The translations under genes were made by a program, and so were the position numbers. This document shows, one piece after another, positions 23,716 through 36,719 of a stretch of 64,000 nucleotides of DNA. This DNA comes from Ficedula albicollis. Lineage: Eukaryota; Chordata; Aves; Passeriformes; Muscicapidae. The stretch covers positions 43,994,864-44,058,863 of the forward strand of contig NC_021677.1 in NCBI RefSeq assembly GCF_000247815.1. Direction: 5' to 3'. The first letter of the stretch is position 1, and every line of letters begins with the position of its first letter. The notes under the pieces were generated by a model, which saw only the letters and a list, made by a program, of their open reading frames with translations, made no database searches and had not been told where the DNA came from.

Positions 23716-26700
23716 GTAGGAGTTTGAATTTTAGACACCCTTATTTCTTCATCCACAAATTCTGATTTTTGTATTTTATACATACGTGAGTTTATATATT
23801 TTTTTTTTGTAGAATTTATATTCTTGTCTTTGTGTAAGGTGAGCTTCAGAAAATCTGCACCCCTTAAAAAATATTGTCCCTTGAAAAAGAAATCTTTAGA
23901 GAGTGTGCAAAAAATCAGTTCAGAAAGAAATAATTTGGGTCAAAGTGGTGACTTACAGGTGAATGGAAACAAGTTATTATAGGAGTACCTATTGTTAATT
24001 TTGGTTTTTTTGCATGTAAGTTCAACTTGAAATGCTGTTAAATCAGGAGAATTAAAAATAATTTCAATTAGCTTCTTGAGGACAATAATTTGACTTTTCA
24101 CTTTGTTTTAATAAGTGAATGAGAAAACTTTTGATAGAGTAGGCTGTTTCTTTTTTTCTTCACGGGCATTTGCTAGCACTGGACTCAACACACAAATATA
24201 TTAGCATCTCCTAAGCAGTAACCTGAAACATAGGACTGGGTAGGTTAATGAAAGAAATACATTTCTTTGCTCTGTTATCTTTGATAAAGCAAATACACCT
24301 GATTGTTTACACATTTTCTGAAAGTGATTCCATCAGTAAATTTACTTTCTTTCTTTGCCATGTTTTTCTTTGTCAGTTTAATTTCTGTTGTTACAATCTT
24401 GTGAGTCATAAGGAAATAGCATACTTTTGGAAAAAAATTATCATATTCCTCAATTGCTATCATTACTTCAGTTGAAAAAGGAATAAAGGGTTTGCAACTT
24501 TACCACTTATCTTTAACTTAAAAGTCAATGAAATCCATTTGAAATAATGGCTTGCAGTAAAAAAACCTGCAGATAAGTGGATAAAATGCTACAGAATTCC
24601 TGCTTAGCAATTTGTTCAGATATATAGATGATTTTTGCAAGGCTTTTTTTTTAAAATTTCTTTTCATTGTTAGATTAGAAACTGTGATTTGTGTTGTATT
24701 TTCATTAATTACGTGAAAATTCCATAATACCAAGTTTATTTTCTTATACAGCTCTGATACTTACTGTCTTCAATTGTACTAAAAGACTCCTAAGACACTT
24801 TTTAAAAAAATTATTTTTCTAAATAAACAGATTGTAAAAAACTGATCTATTAACATAACTTGGAAAACAGGTTATAACCAATTTTTAAAATTTGGAGTAG
24901 AGTTTGGATCAGTTTCTGTATAGATTGGCCTTACATGTCAATGAGTTCTTATTTTAATCAGTTCTTCTTATGGAGTCTACAAAACCGGCAACTTTCTTTT
25001 ATAGTGGGAATCTTTGCTCCAATGTACGTTGTTGCTTTGTGAGCAACACTTCATTTTGACAGTGGAGCTAAATATATGTGTGAGTGATGAAGTTTTGTGC
25101 ACCTAAGCAGAGCTGGTGTCTCAGAAAGTTTGACATTGAACTGGAACTTGGAAGACATTGGCTATTGGAAGTGGTGCAAACCCCGATGTTAAACAGAAAA
25201 ACAAACTTGCTTGATGATGCAAAACCAAAGGCCAAAATAATCTCTAGTTTAAGGAAATTCAATACATTCCACTCAATAAATGGATTCAAGAAAATTCAAT
25301 TTCTGCATGAAAATACCTGAGAAAATGATTAGGCTTAAAAACCCATCTTCTTCTCTACCACCCTTGTTTGCTTTCAGTGCTGCACAAGATGTGAAGAGTT
25401 GCACAGTGCATGAATATGTTTCCAGTGTCTTCAGTGGACTGTTCAAACACTGCTTGAAGACTAAAGAACTGATGGAGAAAAAGCTCCCTTCTCTGGTTTA
25501 ATTTTTAAAAGATGTAGTTCAGATGAGTTTTTCAGAGACAGTTGTGCTGGTTTTGCACAGGTTTGAAAGGTTAAAAAAATTCTCCCTAGGTGAATTAAAT
25601 GCATGTAAGTAATATTCTTTCTTGGAATGCAGCAATTGTCCCTGAAATTACTTTGATGAATATTGAATTGTATCTATTTTTAGTTCATTGTTCAAAGCTT
25701 TTGCAGCCCTGTTCACTACTTTTTCTTCTTATAGTGGTTTTTTGAAATACTGAGATTTTGTATGTCACACCATGGCACAGGGTAGAACAGTATAATTATT
25801 ACATAGGGTTTAAGTTTGTATACTGACATGCTTAGCAGAGAGCACACCCACACTTTTACACCTGCCTGTCACCAATGGTAATTACTTCTCTGTGGGACCA
25901 ATCTGTTGTTCCATAACATTGGCTATTTTAATCTGGGAAAAAAATATGCTAATTTTAATTTTTTTGCATGATATGAGGGGAATTTTATTTTCAATAAAAA
26001 AGTTTAACTTGTTTGGCTTCCTCCTTTAGAGCCTGGGCTTCAAGCATCTTCCCTTCTGAGACAAATTTACCACTTCAGACTGGCTCAAGGAATCAGGCTT
26101 TCCAGATTCCTGCTGCAGAGGTAAACGTGAAAATTCCTGACTTCCAAGCTTGAGGTCTATCTCTGGATGCTCCTCCCAGAGTTTGTGTCCACGTGGTTCC
26201 CAGTCCGTTCCCTAGGTCCAGCAGCAATGGGAATGGGAATAGACTGTGCCCCAGTGAGAGCCTGTGACTTCATGGAAAATTCCAACACTGAATGTTTTGA
26301 TTTTCTCAGGCAATTACTTATTGAATTTACTTCTCATTCTCTCATTTTGGAAGCTAGAATGTTCATTCTGAAATGGGTAAATTGTTTTCGCATCTTCAAA
26401 TTTTCCCAAGTGGCACTCCTGACTTTCAATTACGTCCAGTCCTTGTCAAATGTTTATTTAGGTACATATGCCAGGTAATAGCTCTAATCTTTCATTTCTT
26501 CTGATCATTCCGAGCTGTTTAAGAGAAGACTGATTTTAAATATCTAATATTCAATATTCCATAAAGCTTTTAGGCATGATTACCTGTTATGGGCCAGCTC
26601 TTTGGTTTTAATGGTGACAGCAAAACACATTTTGCTTTTGCAAGTTACTTTACTAAGCAGTTTCCTCAGCAGGTCAGCCAGATTCGTATGATTCATTGTG

Positions 26701-28000
26701 GTTTGACTCATCAGGTTGATACCATATTTTCTTTTCCAACAACTTTGGAAAGGGTCTGAAGTAAACATCTCCCTGATGCCTTTGCCTGTGAAGATTAAAT
26801 ACTTTTTCTGCATTGTCTTTATTTTCAATGAATTATCCCTCAAAATTCTCTCCTTCGAAAAAGACTGAATAATAAGAACTGAACAGTGCTGTTGTTTACG
26901 TTTTCCTTCTTGTTTAATTGCTTTTTAATTTCCCTTTGCCTTTTATTTCAGTCTTCCATACATTAGTCTACCTCTTGGTAAACAAAATACCACATTTGCA
27001 CTGCAGGCTGCCTCTCAAAGGCAGGAAAAATAAGGAAAGAAATTTTTAACTAATAAAATACCCCGAGGAAAAGTCAAGATTGATTCTCTCTATTTTTTAT
27101 GTAGTACTATAAACATCTTTTAGTAATGATGAGTGAACTCTCCAGTCATTTTGAATTCTTACATGGATATATTTATCTAGAGGCTTTGACAATTTTCTTG
27201 CAAGAGAAGGTTTTTTTTTCCTTCTTGTACTTGCATACAGTTAGGAAAATTGTCAGGCTAGCTGTAATGTGAATAAGGGGAATAAACCTAAGAACATATA
27301 TTACTCTGATAACAAAAGCCAGGAAGCAGGAGGAAACCAGCTTTTGCCCTCTACCTTTATCAGGATAAATAAGAAGAATTCAGAGAAGGAAGACACAAAT
27401 ACCAGGTATCAAAATCATTAATAATGCAGTTGCCATACAATATATTACTTGTAAATTCCACTTAAAGGGCATGTCACACCATTTAGTACAATCCATTAAT
27501 CAATAGCTTACAGAGAAGGAAACCATCTGTCTTGGTCTGTTCCTCAAATCTAAACTTCCAAACAAGCAGAGATTTGTTCAAGTTAAATATTAACTGCTCC
27601 AAAGCAAGGCAAGAAGCAAGATCATCCAAAATAGAGCATAGGTTGATTTCAGCATGAAATTAATAATCTGATTTAACTCTTCACTGCTTACTACCATGAA
27701 TATGTTACAGGTCCCTGTTAAAATGCAATCTTTCCACTCATAAAATGAAATTAAAATATAACTGAAAGATACTTGCTAAGAGTGAGCAGTGTTAAATGGT
27801 TATCTTGGAAATATACTGTAGCAGACATCAACGTGGAATTATTTGACAGTACACTTGGCTTTCATCAGATTCTAATGACGGTTTTATTGGAGACTAGGAT
27901 AAATTTCTTGCAGTGTACCTAATAAGAGAAAGATAATTTTTCCTAATCTAATTGGCTAAGTGGTCTCAGAGCTGAAGTGCTTCTGCCATAATCTTTACAT
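23716..28000. other. Non-coding stretch, no supported gene
   Basis: Very AT-rich. Two weak exon-like segments (25378-25501 and 26030-26120) were considered and rejected. An AATAAA lies near 25993-25998 but cannot be tied to a transcript. Confidence 0.45.
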
Positions 28001-31000
28001 TTTTGAACTTGTGCTCTGGAATATGAACTTCGTTATCTTTGTGCTTGTTTGTGGACCCCTGAGAAACTGATCTACACAAAATTGGAGACTGCAAAACACC
28101 TGCTGAAGTTACAAATTTGTAGGATGTCATGTCTAAGCCAAGGTGACCCCATGCAGAACAAGTACTGTGGGCACCCATGTGGACAGGCTGCTATTTAAGA
28201 CAGAGCTCCTCTCATTTAACAAGGTGCTAAAAGACATACATTTGTCCTCCCCTCAATTGGTTGTGGGATGCTGTGGACATGGTGACTTCAGGAGTCACCC
28301 TCTGATGGTTCTGAATCTTCAGAGGCATCATTGGTTCTCTTTATCTCATACTGTGAATATGAGGCCATTCATGTGTCCAATGTGAGAAGATGGCTGAACC
28401 TGCAGAATACTTAAATTAGCATGTGACGAACCCAAGTCTCCACTTTAAACCCAGAACTGGAGTTTCACTTAGCTACAGGAAGACATTTACAAGGGACTTG
28501 TCTTGTTCTTTCTGCTTCTCTATATACCCTTAGCTACAAGTTGGGACAAAGGTCAGATGTGTGTGCTACTCTCGGTATGGATGCAGTCACTTTGGTTGAA
28601 GCCCATCCCAAAAAGGATATATCTCCAAATCCCCCATGAGACTCCCACTGATCCAGTCTCCCAAATAGCTCTGAAGTGAACATGAATTAGTAATCTGAAG
28701 AAAGAATGGCCTAAGCATTTAGCTGGATCTTGGACTTTGGTCTGGAAACAGGCTGAGATGTAGAAACCTGGGCCATGGTATTTGCTGTCATTTGCTGTAC
28801 ACCTTTCACAAGGAAAAGGCTTGCATTTGGATGATCTTGTGTCTTTTCTTTCATTTACTTTGAATCCTATTCTAGCCCAAGAGTAGAATGGGCTGAGTCA
28901 GAGAGGGTCAAGGGTTTGCTCCTTTACTCTTGCCCTTTCCCACTTCATTGGATGACTCCTGGCATTTTATTGAGAAAGCTGCATGGCATTTTAACTTCTT
29001 ATTGATTAAAAAGGGGGGGAAGAAGTAAAAGGAGAAGAAAGAATCCATACAGTGAGGTCTATGTATAGATATTACTGTGCATCAGCACAGGGAGTACAAT
29101 TAACCTTAGAGAGCAGTAGCAGTAAAAAGGAGCAGAACAAACTGAAATAATAAAGCTGCCTCTGCACTCTACCATGGTGTCATGGACAGATTGTGCTGAA
29201 AAGCATTAGCACTGCAGAGCTTTTGGGTGAGGAGGGCTAATTATCTCTCTGTGAAACATTCATTACAGCACCTGGAGTACATGGAACTCACTGGGCTGCA
29301 AGTTCGTTGAGAGGTTCATGATCCTTTGTAGCAAACCCAGAGACATTCCAGTACGAAACCTTTTCACTTTGCTCCCTGTGCATCCAAGCTCTGCCTCCTA
29401 CATGTTGCTGTGCTGATGTTTTTCTCTGCTTATTCCTGTGATTATGACTTTGGACTTTTGCCGTGTTTGTGCAATATGTAGCACAATGGGACCCTGATAT
29501 TTATGTGAAGCCTCTGGGTGGGAGTGTGATACAAATAATGATGCTCCTGAGCAGCCAGGACATTTTCACTGTGCTGTCTTTCAGATTGTGTCATTTTTTC
29601 ACACCCATGTGGCCATACTCAAGTGTGAACTTAAGCTTCTTTTCTTAACCTTTACACCCTAATGTGCTTTAGCCATTTCACCCCCATCCTTGCTCTTATT
29701 AGTTTGCATTGCTCTATAAAGCTGGCTTAATTATCTGAGTTTTTTATCACAAATACGCTCTGTAAATTAATTTGCTCATCTACACTTTCACAGAGTAGTT
29801 CAAACCATCAGCAGAGATTTTGCCATTACAGCCTTTTCTGTTCCATGTTCACTCTGACGCCTATAGAATTCCCACTTATAAAGACAGTCGAGGAACTGGG
29901 CAATATATGCATAAAACAGCTTAAAGACAGACTGGCATTGTACAAGTAAAGCCATAGCTATAGGGTATTTCTCACTTTTCCTCCAACACTTTAATTTTAT
30001 CTCTGTAGCAGAAGGAGCTGCCTTGCTCTGCTGGATGCTCTAAACGTGTGTGGGGCTGCACTGCAAAAAGGCCCATTATTCAAAAAAATTTCTACCTTTG
30101 CTTTCCTAGTCTTTGTTCAGACAAGGTTTTCATCTTTCCTAAATTATAAAGCAGATTTACTGCTGCGGTCAAGTGTTTATGTCTTCAGGACAGACAAATT
30201 CTGTTAGAGCAGCCTCTGAGGGTTGGGAAATGTAGCTTTGTATTCTTTGAGATAGTAGACAAAATTTAATGTACTTATTCCACCTCTTGGTATTATTAAA
30301 AAGAAACTGATGACCCTCCCCAAAACAAACATAAAAATGAGAAACCAGTATTTCTTTATTTAAAATGAATCCTTACAACCTGGAATTTGTGATCTGGCCG
30401 GCTGCTTCTCAGTCAACAAAGTTGCTTGAGCAGGAGAGGCAAAAGAAATATCCCATATGTGAGTCTTCCCGTAGTTAGTGGCAAACCCACTCATCTGAGT
30501 GGCATAAAGCTTTTAACTCTTGGGAAGCCCCACATTTTAGTTCATAGGCACCCGGGGAATTCGTTTTCTTCCAAATTTAAGTCTCAACTGGCTGGGTATT
30601 TTGACAAGCATGTCTGAACTTAGCCATGTAAATCCCAGTTAATCTTTCTCTGCATGTGAGGTCCCTGCACTTCCCCCCTGAAGTCAAGAGAGAGAAAATT
30701 GAGACACAACGGGGAGAGAACTGGCAACTGTGTGAGGACAAAGATGAGATCTGCTGTGTCAGTGGGAACTAGATTAGACAGGATTTAAAGCTGTAACTAC
30801 TGAGGAAAGAGACAAGAGATTTTTGTCACAAGTCTGGGAGGCTGTATAAAAAGCGAGATGCGAAAGATTGTGACTAAGAAGACACTAAAGACTAACAGGT
30901 GGAGCAAACAGTGGTAAGGAACAGAAAAACAGTCAGATGAGAAAGGTAAAGAAAGGGTCAGAATTGAACTGTGACTTGAAGGTAGCAGGAAAAGTAGAAA

Positions 31001-32370
31001 CTCAGTAAATATGGAGAAAGACATTCACTCATGGCTTTCCAACGGAATTGCTTAATATCAAAGGCCACGTTGTATGCCATTACCTTGTAAATAAGGCCAG
31101 TAATCCAGCCTGAGACTGCAGACAATGGTCCATGTAAGGGAAGATTGCAAGCAATGGTGAACAGCTCCAGAAAAGTCAGTGGTCACTGCTAAAAGTTCAA
31201 TGGGCATAGGAGAGATGTTTGAAGGGATTAATCCATAGAGTGGGGAAGACAAATGCAATGGGAAAGTGAAAAGGATGGAGGAAAGTGGACTGAAAAGAAA
31301 CATGAATTTTTCTCCCCATTTTCTGGATCAGGTAAATATGACTGCTGCTGTTGATGTCTTCCCTCAGAGCTGAGGGCCAGCCTATAACAGCTGCTGATGG
31401 CATGCATCTGTGGTTGTTAAGAAGGCCCAGTGATGTCCAAAATTTAAATTTTACCCCAAATTCTCCTAATTCTTTTCTTGTGTAAAAATAATGGATTCTG
31501 GTCCTCATTGTAGTTTTACTCATAATGATGAAAGTAAATTAGATCTCAATCAATTTTTTTCCAGCTTGTCATCCAAACTGGTCCTGCACAGCAAAAACTT
31601 GGCTTTTGTTTTGTATTTTTAATGGAGTAATGGCAGTGTCTTATTCTTCAGCTAAAAATTGTCCTAATTTCCTCTCCAATCCAAAACTTTATGTACCTGC
31701 AAAGAGTCAATAAGTAGGTCAAAGAGTGTGCTGCAAACCCCAAAAGATTTTCAGAAATGCTTCTAACCTAGCAAATTTCCTGAACTTTTAGCAACTTTAA
31801 CACCTAGTCCCCTTTGCTGAATGGTTGATTCAAAATGGAATGTTAAATCCTTATCGGAAAGTTGCAACAGTAAATGCAGAATTTATGCTTTGATGAAAAA
31901 GAATCAGTTAGATATTGAGTGTTGATGATGGTTTAATATATTATTACTGCTATCTGACACAGTTTGATTGTATAAATGACCTCAGAATACCTTCCAATGC
32001 AGCTTGATTTTGGAAGACTTTCATATGGACATGAGGGAGGCAAGCTGTCAAAAAGGAAGTCAGAAATATTAGAAATATTAGCCTGGAATACTTCAGATTA
32101 TGATGGTGAAGTTTTTTATTATTTGTCTTCAAAATCCAGACTAAATATTTTTCCTTCTCTTGTTTCATCATATCCCTTTAAAAAACGTTTCTATGTCCCC
32201 AAGTTTGAGGATGTGATTGTGCTAACTCTTGTAACCTTGCCACAACTGGCTTCAAAACAAGAGGAACCACCACAAATGAGGAGGAATTATGGACTATGCT
32301 AACATTTGCACTGCAATTCTTAAACCTAAATCAACCAAATAAAAACATCCTCCCTCCCAACCCCAATTTG
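28001..32370. other. Non-coding stretch with a purine-rich interval
   Basis: Unique sequence. From about 30680 to 31030 the plus strand is strongly purine-rich (GA-rich), which makes minus-strand frames serine/leucine/phenylalanine-rich without being genes. No RNA gene or array was seen. Confidence 0.5.
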
Positions 32371-32510
32371 CATTTCAAGGCCAGGTTAAATGGAGCTTTG
32401 AGCAGTGTGGTCTAGTGAAAGGTGTCCCTCCCCTTGACAGAGGAATTGGAACTAGATGATCTTTAAACTTCTTTCTAACCCAAGCCATCCTTTGGTTCTG
32501 TGATTCAATG
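32371..32510 (+). mobile_element. CR1 LINE, truncated 3' end
   Basis: In order, the segment contains CATTTCAAGGCCAGGTTAAA, GGAGCTTTGAGCAGTGTGGT, CTAGTGAAAGGTGTCCCT, GAACTAGATGATCTTTAAAC, a TTCTAACCCAAGCCATCC block, and a tail CTGTGATTCAATG. All match the 3' terminus of chicken-type CR1 elements, whose copies end in short ATTCTATGA-like repeats. Only about 140 bp remain, so the copy is 5'-truncated, as most CR1s are, and moderately diverged. No ORF2 sequence precedes it. Confidence 0.92.
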
Positions 32511-34422
32511 AACCCATCAGTTAGCCAGTTCTGCTCTGTGTTGCAGTAGACTACAAGTCTGTGCCTAGGCAATGGGTGCATTCTGCTAAGGAAAATCACA
32601 AGTTTTTATTTAATGTCTAGCTCGGCTCATATATTCAACTTTTGTCAAAAAGATGTCTTGAAAGTACACAAAAGGCAAGAGAATTAATAATTTGCAAGTG
32701 AAGTCCCTGCCTTTGAATGAAGTCTGACTTGGCTAGTGACTTTATATCTAGTTTTCAGAAAATCACCACTATGCTAGTTCTCAAATTTTTATTTGTAATG
32801 TAGAGCTAGTGTAACGTTCTAAACCCATTGCCAAGTTGTGAAAACCATTTTTCATTGCTGTGGTGATGATGATGATGATAGTGATGATGATAGCAGGGAG
32901 AAATCAATCAAGTCTTTATAGCACCTGAATTTTTAAAATGTTATTTTGCAGGCAAAAAGATGCCACTTTAATTATTTGGGATGACTTTGTTTCAACTGGC
33001 ATGAAATTTCAGCCAAAAAATATGAAAGGGAGGTTCAATGCTCTTTCTCTTTTGCTCCAACTGAAATGACATCACAAGGATATACCAAGTGAATGTAGGT
33101 AGTGCAGCTAGAAGTTTCTGGAGGCAATATACTAATTTCAATATTTTTTTTTCTGTACAGTCTAACCAATGACTAAATGTATGTGTTAGATCTACTTTGA
33201 TTTTTCAAAAAATGTGAAAATCACATACTTAATGTTTTTAAAATCACAGTATTTAGATCAGTTGAATGGCTTTTCCTTCATTTGTCCCAACCGTAATTAG
33301 TTTATTGACTAGAATAATGCCACTGGTGAATGCCCTATAATTCCTTTTAATTAGAAGAAAACCTTTTGGTTAATAATGAAAATAGTCTCCTTTAAAGAAA
33401 AGACTAGAAAGGAATAAGTCGCTTGATCATGAATTGTGAAAAGTTAAAAAAAAATTAACAACAAGCTCTAAAGTGAAAGTGAATACTATCTTCCTTCTCA
33501 GTTTTCAAGATTATTTTCTTTTGTCTACAAATAATTTATGTCAACTTTGTGGGAATAATGTCATTAACACAGCTTGCATTTTGGGTAAGAAACATACTGA
33601 AAGCATACATTCAGCCTGATCTGAGAAATCAATAGGAGCAGAAGGTGCTTAGGAAAGAAGCTGCACCTCTTATCTGTCAGTTTGGCATCTGAAACTCCAT
33701 CAGTGTAACAAACTGGTTAAAAGCTGAAGTTTTGGTTCAAAGCTATTTTAAAAGTTGCCACAGATTCAAAAGGATTTTGGATTGGGCTTTGAGACCAGCA
33801 CCCTTATTTAAGCTGGACAGTGGTATTTCCCTCCTGGGTAACTACTGTGGTGCTGAGGATTACGAGTGATTCAAGCTGCAGAACATGTCTGGGGTCACAA
33901 GGCTGTACTGGAGCTGGACTAGTTGGTTCTGAGTAAAAGAAAAACTGACTCAGAAATTTCTGTGTTCTGTTTTGGTTTGAAATTCTTTCTCTTCTTCTTT
34001 TCTAGTTACATAGATCAAATTACTACTCGGGTTGAGACATGAGATACCTGATCTGTCACAAGGTCAGATGTGATTGAATTACTTCCAGTCCAGCTGTAGT
34101 GAGTGTTAGAAATTTCATTATCAGACTTTTGTTCAAAAGGCAAATTGGGTCAATTTGTGCAGACTAAGTGTCAAATTTGTAAGCACAGAAATTCTGAAGA
34201 GATTTGATAGAATCAGAAAGTTCTATCTCATAAAAAGTTTTAATTTCAAGATATTGAGGTGCACTGAGGGCTCATGAGTATGCTAGAGACTTTGCTGCTC
34301 TAAGGAGTTAGGTTATGTGCAGAAGGGGCTTACATAGCTATGTCAATATAAACCCTCAACATTAAAGAAGAGTTCAGATTGGTTGCTCTTCACCGTACTG
34401 AAGATGCAAAAATCTTTCCTCC
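32511..34422. other. Non-coding stretch with (TGA)n patch
   Basis: AT-rich unique sequence. A short (GATGAT)n patch lies at 32862-32893. The interval 33150-33560 has many TAAT/ATTA cores and an even composition that could reflect constraint, but there is nothing specific to name. Confidence 0.5.
32862..32893. repeat. (GAT)n trinucleotide repeat
   Basis: GTGATGATGATGATGATAGT followed by GATGATGATA, about ten GAT units with one interruption. Confidence 0.9.
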
Positions 34423-34494
34423 AGAAATACAAGTGGATTCTTTCCCCATATTTGTAGATCACACAGAAATACAAGTGGATTCTTTCCCCATATT
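34423..34494. repeat. 30-bp direct repeat, period 42
   Basis: AGAAATACAAGTGGATTCTT plus TCCCCATATT occurs at 34423-34452 and again, identically, at 34465-34494. A 12-bp spacer (TGTAGATCACAC) lies between. This is a small local duplication. Confidence 0.95.
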
Positions 34495-35020
34495 CAGAAG
34501 TTGGGTGAGGGTTTTTTTATTTATTTTTTTTCTTCACAAGCTTTTTCTTTGATTAGACTAGCTATGAAAAAAAAGACACTCTTATAAGGCAATACTCACA
34601 GGTATCACTATGTCTATGTCCCCGAGCCTCTTTTAATGATGAAAGTCAGTTGGGTTTCCATGTTTGGGCCAAGTTTTTTTCTGTACTCACAGTGATAACA
34701 TGAACCATTCTGACCTCAATTCATCAGTTAATGGGGCTTTACAATAAAGTGAAATTCTCCAACAGAGAATAATGCTACTACCACTGTTAGTGATGTGCAG
34801 TGCTATGGTTTATTCTCTGTTGTCAAGCAGAGAAAGGGATGAACTCTTCATCTCATCTGTAGGAAGCAGGGTGCTTGGAAGACTCTGCTAAATCGTTTAT
34901 TTTGATGAGCTCGTTTTGATTTGAGCCTGCAGCATTTGATATCCTTCAGTTACTCCCCTACTGAACACTGCTGAGGCTGTGAGTAAATTGCCATTTGTAT
35001 CTATCAAGTGATATGTTTCT
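34495..35020. other. Non-coding stretch, no gene seen
   Basis: Unique AT-rich DNA with short T tracts. No recognisable element. Confidence 0.5.
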
Positions 35021-35188
35021 GCACTTGTGTAGCATCTGCCATCAAGGATCTCAAAATACTATACAAACTTTAATGAGTAAGCTTTCACAACACTCCTGGG
35101 ATACATAGAAGTACTGTTAACCCAATTTAATAGATAAAGAAAGCAAGATGCAGAGAAATCAGTTGACATGTATTCAGACTCCTGCCTC
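35021..35188 (+). mobile_element. MIR-type SINE (amniote MIR family), nearly full central part
   Basis: GCACTTGTGTAGCATCTGCC, ATCAAGGATCTCAAAATACT, ATACAAACTTTAATGAGTAA, TTTCACAACACTCCTGGGAT and the AATAGATAAAGAAAGCAAGATGCAG region follow, in order, an ancient amniote MIR-type SINE. That family has ATCAAGGATCTCAAAGCACT, then TTTACAAACATTAAT, then CTCACAACACCCCTGTGAGG, then a block ending in AAACTGAGGCACAGAG. The GACTCCTG close also fits. Copies of this family are old and usually heavily mutated; this one is better kept than the others in the window. No function is implied by the sequence alone. Confidence 0.78.
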
Positions 35189-35659
35189 TACCTGCATATA
35201 TATTTTGCAAACTTTTGTTCATACATAAAGAAAAAATTCAATACCCCTAGAAATGAAATTGAAAGTAGTGCTTACAGGGTCCCTTTGGGATAAAAGGATT
35301 TTGTGAGTGTATATTTCAGTATTATGGCATCTAGAAATGTTCCAAATTTATGAGTAGGCATACAGGTATTTGCAAGACAAAACAAAACAAAAAAATTCCA
35401 AGTACGTGCAAAGACTCATTTTTTCTATGAACACCTGGAAGCCAATTTGGGGCTGACAGCTGTCACATAACTAAGAGAAACATGGGCATATGTTCTGTGA
35501 GGGAATAGGGCTCACTGGGAGAAACCACAACAGCTCAAGCCAGTCTGTTTTAAATTAGCAAGTGTCTTTTGTGGTCAAGGCTCCTTAGAAAACTGCTACT
35601 CCAGTCATTGATATTTTTATGGTGGTGAAATATGCACTATTTTGAATTATTTGGGCAAT
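35189..35659. other. Non-coding stretch, no gene seen
   Basis: Unique sequence between the MIR-type SINE and a GC-rich patch. A short (CAAAA) run lies near 35380-35392. Confidence 0.5.
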
Positions 35660-35950
35660 AGCTTTCCCTTAAAGAGTCACCTGCGAGTCCCGTGGGGGCA
35701 GTAAGTCTTTCCATTTCCTCACTGCTGCCCCTGCAGGTCCGCTGGGAGCTGCCCTGCCCTGTCCGGACACCTGGGAGGTGCCTGGGGAGTGAATCATTAC
35801 CGCTCTCAAAAGCAGCAGTAGGGGATGCTGCCGGGTTAAAAACCAATCCTCCTCCCTTCCCCCTCTCCTAAGTCCTTTCCAGGAGACCCCACAGCCAATT
35901 TTAGGAATAGAAACCCAGCAAAAAATCAAATCAGCTGTGTTTTAGGCGAG
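35660..35950. promoter_or_regulatory. GC-rich, CpG-containing patch
   Basis: In an AT-rich neighbourhood this short interval is clearly GC-rich and carries several CpGs (in GCGAG, CCCGTG, GTCCGC, GTCCGG, ACCGCT, GCCGGG and GGCGAG). It contains a CCCCTGCAGGTCCGCTGG stretch and pyrimidine-rich CCTCCTCCCTTCCCCCTCTC. It could be a small CpG island, an unrecognised promoter or enhancer, or an isochore fluctuation. No TATA, clear initiator or downstream coding exon was seen. Minus-strand frames of 69-86 codons here are not convincing. Confidence 0.25.
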
Positions 35951-36719
35951 CACAGATTACTAATTAAAGCCCAGGTCACTGTTGAATAATTATTTTCCAC
36001 TTTTATTTTCAAAACGGAAATTATAATTTTATATAATTCCACTGCAAAAAGTGATGCGAAGGAGCCAGGTGGTAAGAAGTTTATTTGAATGGTTTCTGAT
36101 CTCTTAAATGAAAAGATCTGAAAAGTTCAACACCGTAGCAAAGTAGATATTTTCCATGTTTGTAACAATTAATTAGTTCAGAGTGAGGGAGACACAATGT
36201 GAAAAAGACTTTCCTCCATTTATCAAACGTCTGGAAACTATGAACTAACTATGTCTGAGAAGTTAGGATCACATCTAAAATAAAATTGCTGTTGACAGCT
36301 TCCCAGAAAAATAATCTCCTGAAAATCTAAGATAATTAGTTATTAGAGTCTACATATTTATGAGTGATTTGGGCTAGGAGAATATGTTCCTTTAACAGCC
36401 TCTTATTACTGAAATCTAATTCATCTGGATTACCACAGAGGTTTGTGAATGCTTTACTGTTCCTTAACATAATCAGAGATGTGATAAGGCTGTTGTAATC
36501 CTGAAAGAATCTCTGATAATGGTGTTTGTGGCTATGCCTGGCAGATAACCCTAATCAAGTGCACTGTTTTAGGGCATTAACTAATTGACCACAGAGGTCT
36601 GAAGAAAATGTTTCCTCTCATGTGCTGTGCTGCAACAATAATCAAGGTACATAATGTATGTTGGAGTGAGTTGGTGTATGAAAATTCTTTGAAATTTTAT
36701 TTATTTGTCACTTATTTAT
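35951..36719. promoter_or_regulatory. Candidate conserved non-coding element rich in TAAT cores
   Basis: About 770 bp without simple repeats or recognisable transposons, unusually dense in homeodomain-type cores: ACTAATTAAAG, GAATAATTAT, CAATTAATTAG, GATAATTAGT, TCTAATTCAT, CATTAACTAATTGA, CCTAATCAAG and AATAATCAAG. This resembles vertebrate developmental enhancers by eye only. AT-rich DNA makes TAAT motifs common by chance, and conservation cannot be judged from one sequence. Confidence 0.22.

Noticed and set aside
25378..25501. Exon-like segment after a strong acceptor (pyrimidine tract then TTTCAG), ending in TAA
   Set aside because: It does not continue the frame of the 23432-23715 segment, which would hit a stop after 11 codons. 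No family was recognised and no linked polyadenylation site can be shown.
26030..26120. Exon-like segment between CTCCTTTAG and GTAAAC with one open frame
   Set aside because: Its phase fits neither of the two upstream exon-like segments, it is only 30 codons long, and no protein was recognised.
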